Below are positions 17,742-25,887 of a DNA stretch of 64,000 nucleotides, one piece after another. Each line of letters opens with the position of its first letter. The first letter of the stretch is position 1. The position numbers and the translations under genes are program-made. The notes under the pieces were generated by a model. That model was not told where the DNA came from and ran no database searches. It saw only the letters and a list, made by a program, of their open reading frames with translations. The stretch is taken from the NCBI GenBank assembly GCA_017644045.1, contig JAEPMI010000005.1, positions 1 to 64,000 of the forward strand, given 5' to 3'. This DNA comes from Deltaproteobacteria bacterium (GTDB lineage: Bacteria; Myxococcota_A; Polyangia; Polyangiales; Houyiibacteriaceae).

Positions 17742-19460
17742 ATGAAGATCGTCTGTGACAACTGCTCCGCCAAGTACTCGATTGCCGACGAGAAGGTCGC
17801 CGGCAAGGTCTTCAAGATTCGCTGCAAGAAGTGCACGAACGTGATCGTCGTCCGCGGCGATCAGGTCGCCGCCGCAGAGGAGGAAGAGGCTGCAACCCAG
17901 GTGTTCGACTATGGCAGCGACCAGGTCTGGCACGTGGTGGTCGATGGCGACCAGCAGGGCCCCTTCGCTCCCGTTCAACTCGGCGCGATGATCACCGAGG
18001 GAACGATCGACTGGGAAGCCTACGTCTGGAAGGAGGGCTTCGACGGATGGAAGCCCGCCCGCGACGTCCCCGAGCTCGTGACCGCGATCAGCGGCGAGCA
18101 GCCGGCCGACAGCGGCGCTGCCGCCGGCGGCATGGGCGACGACCCCTTCAGCGGCGGCGGTGACCCCTTCGCCGGCGGGGATGACGATGCGTTCGCCGGT
18201 GGCGGCGCAGCAGCCGACCCGGGCGCGGACCTCTTCGCCGGTGGCGGCGAGGCGGCGAGCCCCTTCGGCGGCGACGACGACGGCGGAGCCGACGACGACG
18301 TGGTGGCCTCGCCCAGCCCGCGAGTCTCGCAGGAGCAGGCGATGACCGGCGCGCGGAACGAGAACTCCGTGCTCTTCTCGCTCTCGAACCTCCAGGCCCT
18401 CGCGACCGGCGGTCCGAGCGATGGTGGCGGCGGTCCCTCTCCCGCGCCGATGGCCAGCTCGGGCCCGGCGCCCGGCCACGCCAGCGGTGAGGGCTCCGGC
18501 CTGATCGACATTCGCGCCCTCGCGAGCGCGACCGCCGCGACCGGCGGTGGCGGTGGTGGCGGTGGCCTCGGTGGTGGCGGCGGCGGCGGTGGCGCCGACG
18601 ACCTGCTCTCCATCGGCGGCAGCGGCGGCCTCGGCTCCTCGCTCGGCGCGCCCGTGCTCGCTCCGGCGGCACCGGAGCCCGAAGAGGGCAACAGCAAGAT
18701 GATGCTGATCCTCGGCGGCGTGGGCCTCCTCGTGGTCGGCCTCCTGGTCGCGCTCATCGTGGTCCTCACCCGCGAGCCCGCTCCCGTGGCTCAGGCCGGC
18801 GCCCCCGGCGCGAACACGGCGGGTCCGGGTACGCCGGAGATGCCGGCGACCGCGGCCGCGAACCCGAACGGCACCGAGCCCGCCACGACGAACGCCGGCC
18901 AGCCCGTGACCGGCACGATGGCCGAAGAGGCCAGCGATGACGAAGGCGGCGAAGAAGACGAGGCTGGCGACGAAGAGGACGAGGGCGGCGACTCCGGCCG
19001 ACGCTCCCGTCGCGCCCGCCGCGGCTCGCGCGGTGGCTCGACCGGTGGCTCGACTGGCGGCTCGACTGCCATGAGCGACCCGGCGCCCGCTTCCATGACC
19101 CGCAACACCGCGATGGGCAGCATCGACGACCTGCTCGACCAGGCCATCAGCGGTGGCGGCGGCATGACGGCGATGGCCGCCTCGATGTCGAACGCGAACC
19201 TCCCGGCGCAGCCCTCTCGTGACGACGTCGGTCGCGCCCTCCGTGGCGTCTCCGGTCGCGTCGCCAGCTGCGGCAGCGGCACCGCCGGCGTCGCCAACGC
19301 GGCCATCAGCTTCGCGAGCTCCGGCCGCGTGCGCAGCGTCCGCGTCACCGGCGTCCCGCCGGCCGTCCAGAGCTGCGTCTCCCGCGGTGTCCGCTCGGCC
19401 CGCGTGCCGGCCTTCTCCCGCGACAGCTTCAGCGTGAACTTCCCGTTCCGAGTTCGCTGA
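17742..19460 (+). CDS. Zinc-ribbon/GYF/TonB-C-like membrane protein (GltJ/GltG-like)
   Basis: A 572-residue protein. In order: MJ0042-type zinc ribbon (CDNCSAKYS to CKKCTNVIVV, residues 5-38), GYF_2 domain (about 60-115, QQGPFAPVQLGAMI), a long Gly/Ala/Asp low-complexity linker with many CDC42-like repeats of GGGDPF type, one membrane span (MMLILGGVGLLVVGLLVALI, about 322-342), an acidic/Arg-rich spacer, and a C-terminal domain like the AgmX/PglI or TonB-C end (VGRALRGVSGRVASC to SVNFPFRVR). GltJ (AgmX) of the Myxococcus gliding machine has this architecture. The start ATG 17742 begins the zinc ribbon. Terminator downstream. Confidence 0.82.
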   Translation: MKIVCDNCSAKYSIADEKVAGKVFKIRCKKCTNVIVVRGDQVAAAEEEEAATQVFDYGSDQVWHVVVDGDQQGPFAPVQLGAMITEGTIDWEAYVWKEGFDGWKPARDVPELVTAISGEQPADSGAAAGGMGDDPFSGGGDPFAGGDDDAFAGGGAAADPGADLFAGGGEAASPFGGDDDGGADDDVVASPSPRVSQEQAMTGARNENSVLFSLSNLQALATGGPSDGGGGPSPAPMASSGPAPGHASGEGSGLIDIRALASATAATGGGGGGGGLGGGGGGGGADDLLSIGGSGGLGSSLGAPVLAPAAPEPEEGNSKMMLILGGVGLLVVGLLVALIVVLTREPAPVAQAGAPGANTAGPGTPEMPATAAANPNGTEPATTNAGQPVTGTMAEEASDDEGGEEDEAGDEEDEGGDSGRRSRRARRGSRGGSTGGSTGGSTAMSDPAPASMTRNTAMGSIDDLLDQAISGGGGMTAMAASMSNANLPAQPSRDDVGRALRGVSGRVASCGSGTAGVANAAISFASSGRVRSVRVTGVPPAVQSCVSRGVRSARVPAFSRDSFSVNFPFRVR

Positions 19461-19478
19461 GCGCTGGCTCTGCCTGAG

Positions 19479-19510
19479 AAACGCCTCGCTCTTCGGAGCG
19501 AGGCGTTTTT
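19479..19510 (+). terminator. Rho-independent terminator
   Basis: A 13-base-pair stem AAACGCCTCGCTC/GAGCGAGGCGTTT closed by the very stable UUCG tetraloop, ending in a run of five T. It lies 18 bases after the stop codon of the GYF protein. Confidence 0.93.
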
Positions 19511-19554
19511 CGTTCCGTCCGCCCCAATCGCAGCCCGGTCGTGGGCGATTTCAG

Positions 19555-19750
19555 CTTTGCCTCGCACGGAGTCACGGAGCCGCAGAGTTCACAGAGGAAA
19601 CACAGAAAAGAAGAGGGGCAAGCTCGTCATTGGTGCCGCGGCGCCATCTTCGAACCACGGGTCGACGATGCACCGACCGCGTGGATGGGAGGCACAACCA
19701 TTCGTTCTCTCCGTGAACTCTGTGGCTCCGTGACTCCGTGCGAGGCAAAG
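19555..19750. repeat. Inverted-repeat element, copy 2
   Basis: Arms 19555-19593 and 19712-19750 pair over about 39 bases with two mismatches (one central A/G pair). They begin with CTTTGCCTCGCACGGAGTCA, differing from copy 1 at a single position there. The enclosed 118 bases are unrelated to copy 1 and hold no credible gene. The 331 bases between the GYF gene and the MerR gene consist of the terminator plus this element. Confidence 0.85.
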
Positions 19751-19791
19751 GGCTCCTGCCGTCAGTGGGTGACGCCAGGCAGGAGCCGGAG

Positions 19792-20520
19792 TCAGCTGCG
19801 CCGCTGGCGGGCGAGCGAGGTGAGCATCTTGCGCCGGAGGACGACGACGAGGCGCTCGCTGAGCTCGGACGCGACGAGCACGAGGTGCTGCAGCTCGTCG
19901 CCGGCGTGGGGCGCGACGCCCTTCTCGAAGAGGTCGAGCTCGAGCTCCGCCAGATCCCGGACCGCCTTCATGTAGGGCTGAAGAATCGTGTAGGGGAGCA
20001 TCTCCTGGGTGATGCCCGCCCGGCGCGCAGAACCGAGGACGCGGAGCAACGAGAGGTCGTCGCCCGTGAAGCCCTGCTTCCCGTCGCGCTCGACCATCTC
20101 GACGAGGCCGAAGGACTCGAAGGCTTCGAGCTGGCCCTTCGGGACACCGGCCTCGAGGAGCTCCTCGCGCGTCTTGAACTCGTCGCCCGCCTGCCGACGG
20201 AGGACCGCCTCGACCGCCTGGCCGAGCGTGATGCCGGTCGCGGCCGCCTCGTCGAGGACCTCCTTGATGACCTTCAGGGGGAGGTAGCGCGTCGACTGGA
20301 GCTCCTTGATCGCGCGGATCCGCGGGACCAGCGAGACCGGGTAGTAGGCCATGTTCCGGCTGGTCCGCTGAGGCTCCGGGAGCAGCCCCTCTTTCACGTA
20401 GTGCTTGATGGTCGCCGCCGGCACGCCGCTCATGCGGGCCAGCTTGCTCATCTTCACTCGCTCCACCTCGTCGGTGGTCTCTTCGTCGGTCTCGGGCTTC
20501 TTGGTCTGGGCCTGGCTCAA
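19792..20520 (-). CDS. MerR-family transcriptional regulator
   Basis: A 242-residue regulator. After an acidic N-terminal tail, the MerR winged helix-turn-helix begins at residue 24 (MSKLARMSGVPAATIKHYVKEG, then RNMAYYPVSLVPRIRAIKEL). The effector part is helical and long, without the Cys pattern of metal sensors. The start is TTG 20520, supported by the caggaga ribosome site; an ATG at residue 24 is the alternative. A perfect inverted repeat lies just upstream and is the likely self-operator. Confidence 0.88.
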   Translation of the reverse strand: MSQAQTKKPETDEETTDEVERVKMSKLARMSGVPAATIKHYVKEGLLPEPQRTSRNMAYYPVSLVPRIRAIKELQSTRYLPLKVIKEVLDEAAATGITLGQAVEAVLRRQAGDEFKTREELLEAGVPKGQLEAFESFGLVEMVERDGKQGFTGDDLSLLRVLGSARRAGITQEMLPYTILQPYMKAVRDLAELELDLFEKGVAPHAGDELQHLVLVASELSERLVVVLRRKMLTSLARQRRS

Positions 20521-20534
20521 GGGCTCTCCTGGGA

Positions 20535-20557
20535 AGTTGGAAGGCTTACTTCCAACT
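20535..20557 (-). promoter_or_regulatory. Inverted repeat, likely MerR operator
   Basis: AGTTGGAAG-N5-CTTCCAACT, perfect 9-base arms, 14 bases before the TTG start. MerR proteins bind such symmetric sites between or near promoter elements and usually control their own gene. Confidence 0.6.
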
Positions 20558-20619
20558 CGACCACCCTACCGCCCGGCGACCTCGCTGCCAAGGCGAGCGT
20601 GCACGAAAATGAGCGAAGC

Positions 20620-21681
20620 TCACTCCACTTCGACCTCGGCGCTCCCGCCGGCGCTGGCGGAGGCCGAGGCCTCGACGCGAACCTCGATGCGGCCACGGGC
20701 GGGCCCTCGGATGTTCACGTTGCGACCGCTCATGTCGAAGGGAGGCGGTCGCGACGGGTTGCAGCGCGGACCGAACCCGGTCGCGTCGAACTCGTAGTCG
20801 AGCGAACCGGTCTGCTCACCGACCACGGCCTCGATGGTGACCTCGTGGATGCCTGCGCGCGCCGGGCTGCAGTAGCTGAGCAGGTAGAAGCGCTTGGTGA
20901 AGCCGAGGATCCGCTCGCTGATCGCCTCGAAGGCGGCGGCGATCGCGTGGCTGTCGTTGATGAGCACGTAGCCGGAGTGGCCGATGTCGTTGAGCACGGC
21001 CTCGTCGATCTCGTTGCCGACACCGATGGCGAAGACGTCATAGCCCGAGTTGTCGAGTGCGCTGTCCATCTCGCCGAAGCTGACGCGGCTCGCGCGGTCG
21101 GTGCCGTCCGTGAAGACCACGATGGTGCCGAAGCGCAGCGGGTTCTCACCCTGCGCGATGGCCTCGTCGAGTACCTCGACCGACTGCAGGAGCGCGCCAT
21201 GGAGGTTGGTCGAAGGGTCGCGGGTCCGGAAGCCGCGCAGGCGGTTGATGCCGGCGCTGTTGGCGCGGAAGGGCTGGATCGGGTGCAGCTCCTCGGAGCC
21301 GTCGAAGGCGTAGATGCCGACCTTCTGCACGCCCTCGAGCGCTGCGGTGAAGGACTGGGCGCTGTCGGCGATGAGGCCGACCTGGTCGCTCTCGGTGACG
21401 CTGCCGCTCATGTCGACGATGAGCAGCGTGTAGTGCTCGGCCGCGACCTCGGGGTTGATGATCGTCTGCTGGCTCTCGTCTGGCGAGACCAGCTGGCCGT
21501 CCTCGTAGATCTTGAAGTCGGTCGCCTCGAGCCCACCCACCGGGTCGCCACCGCTGGTGTCGACGGTGAAGAAGACCGCGACGTTGCTCGGCTCCTGATA
21601 GGACGAGTCCACCATCGTGAGCCGAAGGCCACCGCATCCGGCGGCGAGGGCGACGATCGCGAAGAAGAATCGGCTGCGCAT
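20620..21681 (-). CDS. von Willebrand factor A-domain lipoprotein
   Basis: A 353-residue lipoprotein (signal MRSRFFFAIVALAAGCGG). A beta-rich region (about 25-85) is followed by a vWA domain (about 85-270) with an intact metal-ion (MIDAS) motif DMSGS (about residues 94-98) and DGTDRAS further on. A C-terminal beta domain ends in an Ala/Ser/Val-rich tail. vWA domains bind protein ligands through the metal ion. The binding partner is unknown. Confidence 0.88.
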   Translation of the reverse strand: MRSRFFFAIVALAAGCGGLRLTMVDSSYQEPSNVAVFFTVDTSGGDPVGGLEATDFKIYEDGQLVSPDESQQTIINPEVAAEHYTLLIVDMSGSVTESDQVGLIADSAQSFTAALEGVQKVGIYAFDGSEELHPIQPFRANSAGINRLRGFRTRDPSTNLHGALLQSVEVLDEAIAQGENPLRFGTIVVFTDGTDRASRVSFGEMDSALDNSGYDVFAIGVGNEIDEAVLNDIGHSGYVLINDSHAIAAAFEAISERILGFTKRFYLLSYCSPARAGIHEVTIEAVVGEQTGSLDYEFDATGFGPRCNPSRPPPFDMSGRNVNIRGPARGRIEVRVEASASASAGGSAEVEVE

Positions 21682-21750
21682 GCGGCGGATCGTACAGCAC
21701 GTGCCCCCACTTGCGGGTGCCTTTTCGGGCGCTATCGGCCGTATCGGTGC

Positions 21751-22422
21751 TCACATGAGCCGAATCAGTCCGATATCAGCCGAAAATGGAGCCACTCCGG
21801 GCCCATCATCGTGAACGCGAACACGGCGGCCGAGCACGTCGACGTCGACGGTGGGGTCGCCATCTTCCGTCGTCACGCCATCGTCGGTGGCCCGAAGCGC
21901 GATCCCATCGCTCACGTCGCAGGGCGCATAGCCGGCCTGCTGATCCTGATCGGGGTAGAGGACGACGTCGTCGCACGCGACGCGGACGACACAGTTGAAG
22001 AGACTGCTGAGCACTGGCAAGAGGCGGACTTCGCAGCGCGCCCCCTCTTCCACCGGCGTGTCGCCCTCGACCGAGTTCAACACCCCGATGTGGGTGACCG
22101 GCGAGAAGTCTGGCGCGCGGGCACCAGGTCCGGCGTCGCCGAAGCGTTGCCAGCTCCGCTCGTAGGCCGCGACCTGCGGGTCGGTCGCGGCGGTCCCGGC
22201 GTCGGCCGGGCCGGAGCCCCAGTGGCTCGTGCGCTCCGCCGGATCGGACCAGGCGCGCTGACCGCGATGGCCGCGCTCGTCGGTGCGTGAGGAACCGTCG
22301 CCCGCTCTGGCGACGGTCGCGGGTCCCGGTCCACCCGAGAGCGCCCAGACCGCGACTCCGATGGAGAGGACCATGAAGCCCGCGAGAATCCAGACCACCG
22401 AACCGCTCCGCCGCTCCCGCAT
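21751..22422 (-). CDS. Membrane-anchored hypothetical protein
   Basis: A 223-residue protein with one N-terminal span (VVWILAGFMVLSIGVAVWAL) and a periplasmic part that begins with a Gly/Arg/Ser-rich linker. A compact Cys-containing domain follows (GARCEVRLLPVLSSLFNCVV, ACDDVVLYPDQDQ, YAPCDVSDG). No family recognised. Four cysteines suggest two disulfide bonds. ATG 22422 gives the membrane anchor directly. Confidence 0.6.
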   Translation of the reverse strand: MRERRSGSVVWILAGFMVLSIGVAVWALSGGPGPATVARAGDGSSRTDERGHRGQRAWSDPAERTSHWGSGPADAGTAATDPQVAAYERSWQRFGDAGPGARAPDFSPVTHIGVLNSVEGDTPVEEGARCEVRLLPVLSSLFNCVVRVACDDVVLYPDQDQQAGYAPCDVSDGIALRATDDGVTTEDGDPTVDVDVLGRRVRVHDDGPGVAPFSADIGLIRLM

Positions 22423-22488
22423 GACATCGTGACAACGTCACCGGCCGAGAAGTTCTTTCACCCCCGCGCAGAATTTCCTCGGCTCGGC

Positions 22489-23562
22489 TCAGAGCACTCG
22501 TTGGAGGACGGCGCAGGCGTGGTCGATCGCGGCCTCGTCGATCATCGGTCCGACGCTGATGCGCACCACGCCGTCGGGGGTGCCGAGGGTCTCGTGCGCG
22601 ATCGGCGAGCACTGCAGGCCCGCGGAGACGACCACTCCCTCCGCCGCCAACGCCGCGCCGAGCTCGGCCACCGGCCTGCCGGTCGAGAGCGCGAGGGTGG
22701 GCATGCGTTCGGCCCCTGGCGGACCGTGGACCGTCGCGCCCTTCGCGCGTGCGACCGCCTCGATCGGGGCGAGCTTCTCGCGAGCTTCCACCAGCGCGTC
22801 GGAGCGAGCGCCGATCCACGCGAGCCCGGCCGCCATGCCCGCCAGCGCCGAGCGGTTGACCGAGCCTGCGTCGCAATAGCTCGGCATCGGTGCACAGCTC
22901 GGCCCGTCGTCCAGGCTGCAGACCGCGGCCGGCGTGACCATCGCCACGTTCCGTCGAACCACGAGCGCGCCGATGCCCCAAGGCGCGTGTGGGCCTTTGT
23001 GGCCGGCTACGGTGACGACGTCGGCGTCGGGGAGGGGCAGCCAACCGGCGCTCTGTGCGGCGTCCACGAGTGTGATGGCGTCGTGGCTACGAGCGAGCGC
23101 GAGCACCTCGTCCACCGGGAGGAGCGCGCCGGTCACGTTGGCGGCATGGCTGACGGCGACACAGCGCGCGCCGTGGCGCAGCTCCGCCTCCAGCACGTCG
23201 AGATCGAGCGGCCGATCGCCCGCCGGTGGGATGCGGACCACCTCGACCCCGCGGCGAGCGAGGAGCTCCGCCGGACGCACGAGCCCGTGGTGCTCGAAGC
23301 TCGAGATCAGCAGCCGGTCGCCAGGTTCCCACGGCATGTCTGCGAGTCCGAGCGCGAGCGCGGACGTGCAGCCCGGTGTCGGCAAGAGCTGCGCGGCGGG
23401 CACACCGAGGGCTGAGGCCACCGCCTCGTGGTCGCGTTCGAAACGCGAGGCCCAAGCCATCGGGTCGCTCTCGGCGACCTCACGGACCGCGGCGTGAACC
23501 GGCTCGGGCTTGGGCCAGCTGGTGCCGGCGGAGTTCAGATACGCGCGGATCGTCATCGCCAT
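22489..23562 (-). CDS. Class V aminotransferase (cysteine-desulfurase-like)
   Basis: A 357-residue PLP enzyme of fold type I. The PLP-binding lysine is in VAGHKGPHAPWGIGAL, the co-factor aspartate in LVDAAQSAGWLP, and SHAANVTGALLPVDEV is the usual phosphate-side region. It could remove sulfur from cysteine or act on selenocysteine/kynurenine-like substrates. Start at ATG 23562 (MAMTIRAYLNSAG); ATG 23556 is equivalent. It is divergent, by 34 bases, from a molybdopterin oxidoreductase, so supply of sulfur to that enzyme's cofactor is an attractive but unproven idea. Confidence 0.85.
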   Translation of the reverse strand: MAMTIRAYLNSAGTSWPKPEPVHAAVREVAESDPMAWASRFERDHEAVASALGVPAAQLLPTPGCTSALALGLADMPWEPGDRLLISSFEHHGLVRPAELLARRGVEVVRIPPAGDRPLDLDVLEAELRHGARCVAVSHAANVTGALLPVDEVLALARSHDAITLVDAAQSAGWLPLPDADVVTVAGHKGPHAPWGIGALVVRRNVAMVTPAAVCSLDDGPSCAPMPSYCDAGSVNRSALAGMAAGLAWIGARSDALVEAREKLAPIEAVARAKGATVHGPPGAERMPTLALSTGRPVAELGAALAAEGVVVSAGLQCSPIAHETLGTPDGVVRISVGPMIDEAAIDHACAVLQRVL

Positions 23563-23596
23563 GGTTCCGCCATGGGCTGCGCTATCCTCCCGCGCA

Positions 23597-25807
23597 ATGA
23601 GCGAGACCCGCACCGAGACCACCTTCTGCCGGATCTGCGAAGCCCTCTGCGGGCTGGAAGCCGACGTGAGGGGTGACCAGATCGTCGCGCTGCGACCGGA
23701 CAAGTCACACGTGGCGACCGGCGGCTACAGCTGCGTGAAGGGGCTGCGGCAGGCGGAGTATCTGCGCTCGCCCGATCGGCTGCAGTACCCGCTGATCCGA
23801 CGCGGCGGTGAGCTGCAGCGAGGCACGTGGGACCAGGCGCTCCAGCAGGTGGGCGAGGTCGTTCGGCGCGAGCGCGCGATCCATCCGGATCGGATCGCGA
23901 TGTACGTGGGCACGGCCGCGGGCTTCGGCGTACTGCACCCGATCTTCGCGCAGGGCTTCATGACGGCTGTCGGGAGCAAGTCGATGTACTCGTCGGCGAC
24001 GCAGGACTGCGCGAACAAGTTCGCGGCCGCGACGGGAGTCTACGGCTTCCCCTTCACGCAGCCCTTCCCGGACGTGGACCACACGGAGTGCCTGATCGTG
24101 GTCGGTGCGAACCCGGCGATCTCGAAGTGGTCGTTCCTTCAGGTCTCGAATCCGATCGAGCGGCTCCGCAGCATCGAGCGGCGGGGCGCGGCGCTCTTCT
24201 TCGTGGACCCGCGCAAGACCGAGAGCGCGAAGGTCGCAGGCGAGCACGTGTTCATCCGGCCGGGGACCGATGTGTTCTTCTACCTGGCGTTCCTGCACGA
24301 GGTCCTCGCGCGGGGTGCGGTCGACCGCGAGCGGATCGCGGAGCACGGCAAGCACTTCGAGCGGCTCGAGCCGGTCGTCCGGGCGTGGACCCCGGAGCGG
24401 GCGGCGGAGGTCACGCGGATGGATCCGCAGGTGCTGCGGCGAATGGTCGATGCCTATCTCGCGGCCGACGGCGCCGCGCTCTACAGCTCGACCGGCGTGA
24501 ACATGGGCGGACACGGAGCGCTCGCGTTCTGGCTGCAGGAGACGATCAACTTCGTCACCGGCAACCTCGACCGGCGCGGCGGCACGTTGGTCGGCGAGGG
24601 GGTCATCGACTTCCCCGCGTTCGGAAAGAAGACCGGCGCGTTGCTACGGACCGACGAGTCGCGGGTCGGTGGGTTCCGGGCGACGAACGACACGTTCCCG
24701 GGCGGGGTGTTGGCCGACGAGATCCTCACGCCGGGCGAGCGACAGGTGCGGGTGCTCTTCGTGACCGGCGGGAACCCGCTGCTGACCATGGCGAACTCGG
24801 GCCGCCTCGCGAAGGCGTTCCGCGAGCTCGAGCTGCTGGTGGTGCTCGACATCCTGCCGAGCGAGACGGCGACCCTCGCAGACGTGGTCTTTCCCTGCGT
24901 GGCGCCGCTGCAGCGACCGGACCTGCCCTTCGTGTTCCCGCTGATGCTGGGGCTGCAGAGCCGGCCCTACCTGCAGGCCACCGAGGCGCTGGTGCCGCCG
25001 ACCGGCGAGCAGCGCGACGAGGCGACCATCTACCTCGACCTGTGCAAGGCGTGCGGCGTGGATCTCTTCGGATCGAAGGTCGCGCAGGCGGCGATGAGCG
25101 GCATGCGCCGGGTGAACGAAGCGCTTGGCGGAGAGGGGATCCCGCAGAAGCTCTTGCTCGACCTGCTGCTGCGCGCCTGTCGGCAGCCGGGGTTCTCGTC
25201 GTTGCTTCGGGAGAGCCATGGGGTTCGACGCGGCGACCACCGGCCGGGGAGCTTTCTCGGCTCGCGGGTGGTGACCGACGACGGGCGGGTGGACCTGGCG
25301 CCGGACGCGATGGTCGCGGAGGCGAGTCGGGTGCTCGAGGCGACCTTCGCGCGGGAGAAGCGCGACGCGGGGAAGATGAAGCTGATCACGAAGCGACACG
25401 TGACGACGCACAACAGCTGGATGCACGACCACGAGCCCTTCGTGCGGAAGGGGACCAACCACCTCTACGTGCACCCGGACGACGCGCAGCGGCTCGGGCT
25501 CGAGGCCGGCGCGATGGCGGACGTGACGAGCGCGACCGCGACGGTGCGGCTGCCGGTCGCGCTCAGCGCGGATCTGATGCCGGGGACGTGCGCGCTGCCG
25601 CATGGGTGGGGCCATCAGCACGCGAAGGGGCTGAAGGTGGCGAGCCAAACGCGTGGGGTGAACGTGAACCTGCTGGCGGCGGATGGACCGGAGGCGCTCG
25701 AGCGGGTGGGTGGGATGGCGCGGCTGACGGGGATCCCGGTGGAGGTGGTGCCGGCGGCGGGGCCGCAGGCGCACACGTGGTCGGGGCTGCCGGGCGAGGT
25801 GATGTAG
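23597..25807 (+). CDS. Molybdopterin-dependent oxidoreductase with [4Fe-4S] cluster
   Basis: A 736-residue member of the DMSO-reductase/formate-dehydrogenase-alpha superfamily. The N-terminus binds a 4Fe-4S cluster through C11-x2-C14-x3-C18-x27-C46 (CRICEALCGL, YSCVKG). The likely molybdenum or tungsten ligand is Cys138 (TQDCANK), as in NapA-like and Cys-type formate dehydrogenases. The C-terminal molydop-binding domain holds TTHNSWMHDHEPF and LPHGWGHQHAKG. No Tat signal, so cytoplasmic. No partner subunit is adjacent. The substrate is unknown; stand-alone enzymes of this type are often annotated as formate dehydrogenase-like. Confidence 0.93.
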   Translation: MSETRTETTFCRICEALCGLEADVRGDQIVALRPDKSHVATGGYSCVKGLRQAEYLRSPDRLQYPLIRRGGELQRGTWDQALQQVGEVVRRERAIHPDRIAMYVGTAAGFGVLHPIFAQGFMTAVGSKSMYSSATQDCANKFAAATGVYGFPFTQPFPDVDHTECLIVVGANPAISKWSFLQVSNPIERLRSIERRGAALFFVDPRKTESAKVAGEHVFIRPGTDVFFYLAFLHEVLARGAVDRERIAEHGKHFERLEPVVRAWTPERAAEVTRMDPQVLRRMVDAYLAADGAALYSSTGVNMGGHGALAFWLQETINFVTGNLDRRGGTLVGEGVIDFPAFGKKTGALLRTDESRVGGFRATNDTFPGGVLADEILTPGERQVRVLFVTGGNPLLTMANSGRLAKAFRELELLVVLDILPSETATLADVVFPCVAPLQRPDLPFVFPLMLGLQSRPYLQATEALVPPTGEQRDEATIYLDLCKACGVDLFGSKVAQAAMSGMRRVNEALGGEGIPQKLLLDLLLRACRQPGFSSLLRESHGVRRGDHRPGSFLGSRVVTDDGRVDLAPDAMVAEASRVLEATFAREKRDAGKMKLITKRHVTTHNSWMHDHEPFVRKGTNHLYVHPDDAQRLGLEAGAMADVTSATATVRLPVALSADLMPGTCALPHGWGHQHAKGLKVASQTRGVNVNLLAADGPEALERVGGMARLTGIPVEVVPAAGPQAHTWSGLPGEVM

Positions 25808-25887
25808 CGCCCTCGGCCGAGTGTTTTCATTTTGCTCTCGGAGCGCCCTGTATTCTCGGGGGATCGGGAGGGGGGGAGTGTCCCCCT

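Noticed and set aside
18540-18600. Gly-coding GGTGGCGGT tandem repeats as a possible microsatellite or CRISPR-like array
   Set aside because: These encode the Gly-rich linker of the GYF protein in frame; no spacers between repeats.
19738-22290. An 850-codon open frame on the plus strand
   Set aside because: Antisense to the MerR, vWA and anchored-protein genes, all of which have recognisable features.
22440-22488. Partial stem near the end of the aminotransferase gene as terminator
   Set aside because: Arms CCGAGAAGTTC and GAATTTCCTCGG pair with mismatches over a long loop and have no U-tract.
25866-25886. GGGGGAGTGTCCCCC hairpin between convergent genes
   Set aside because: Only a 5-base stem in a G-run; could help termination but not strong enough to list as a terminator.
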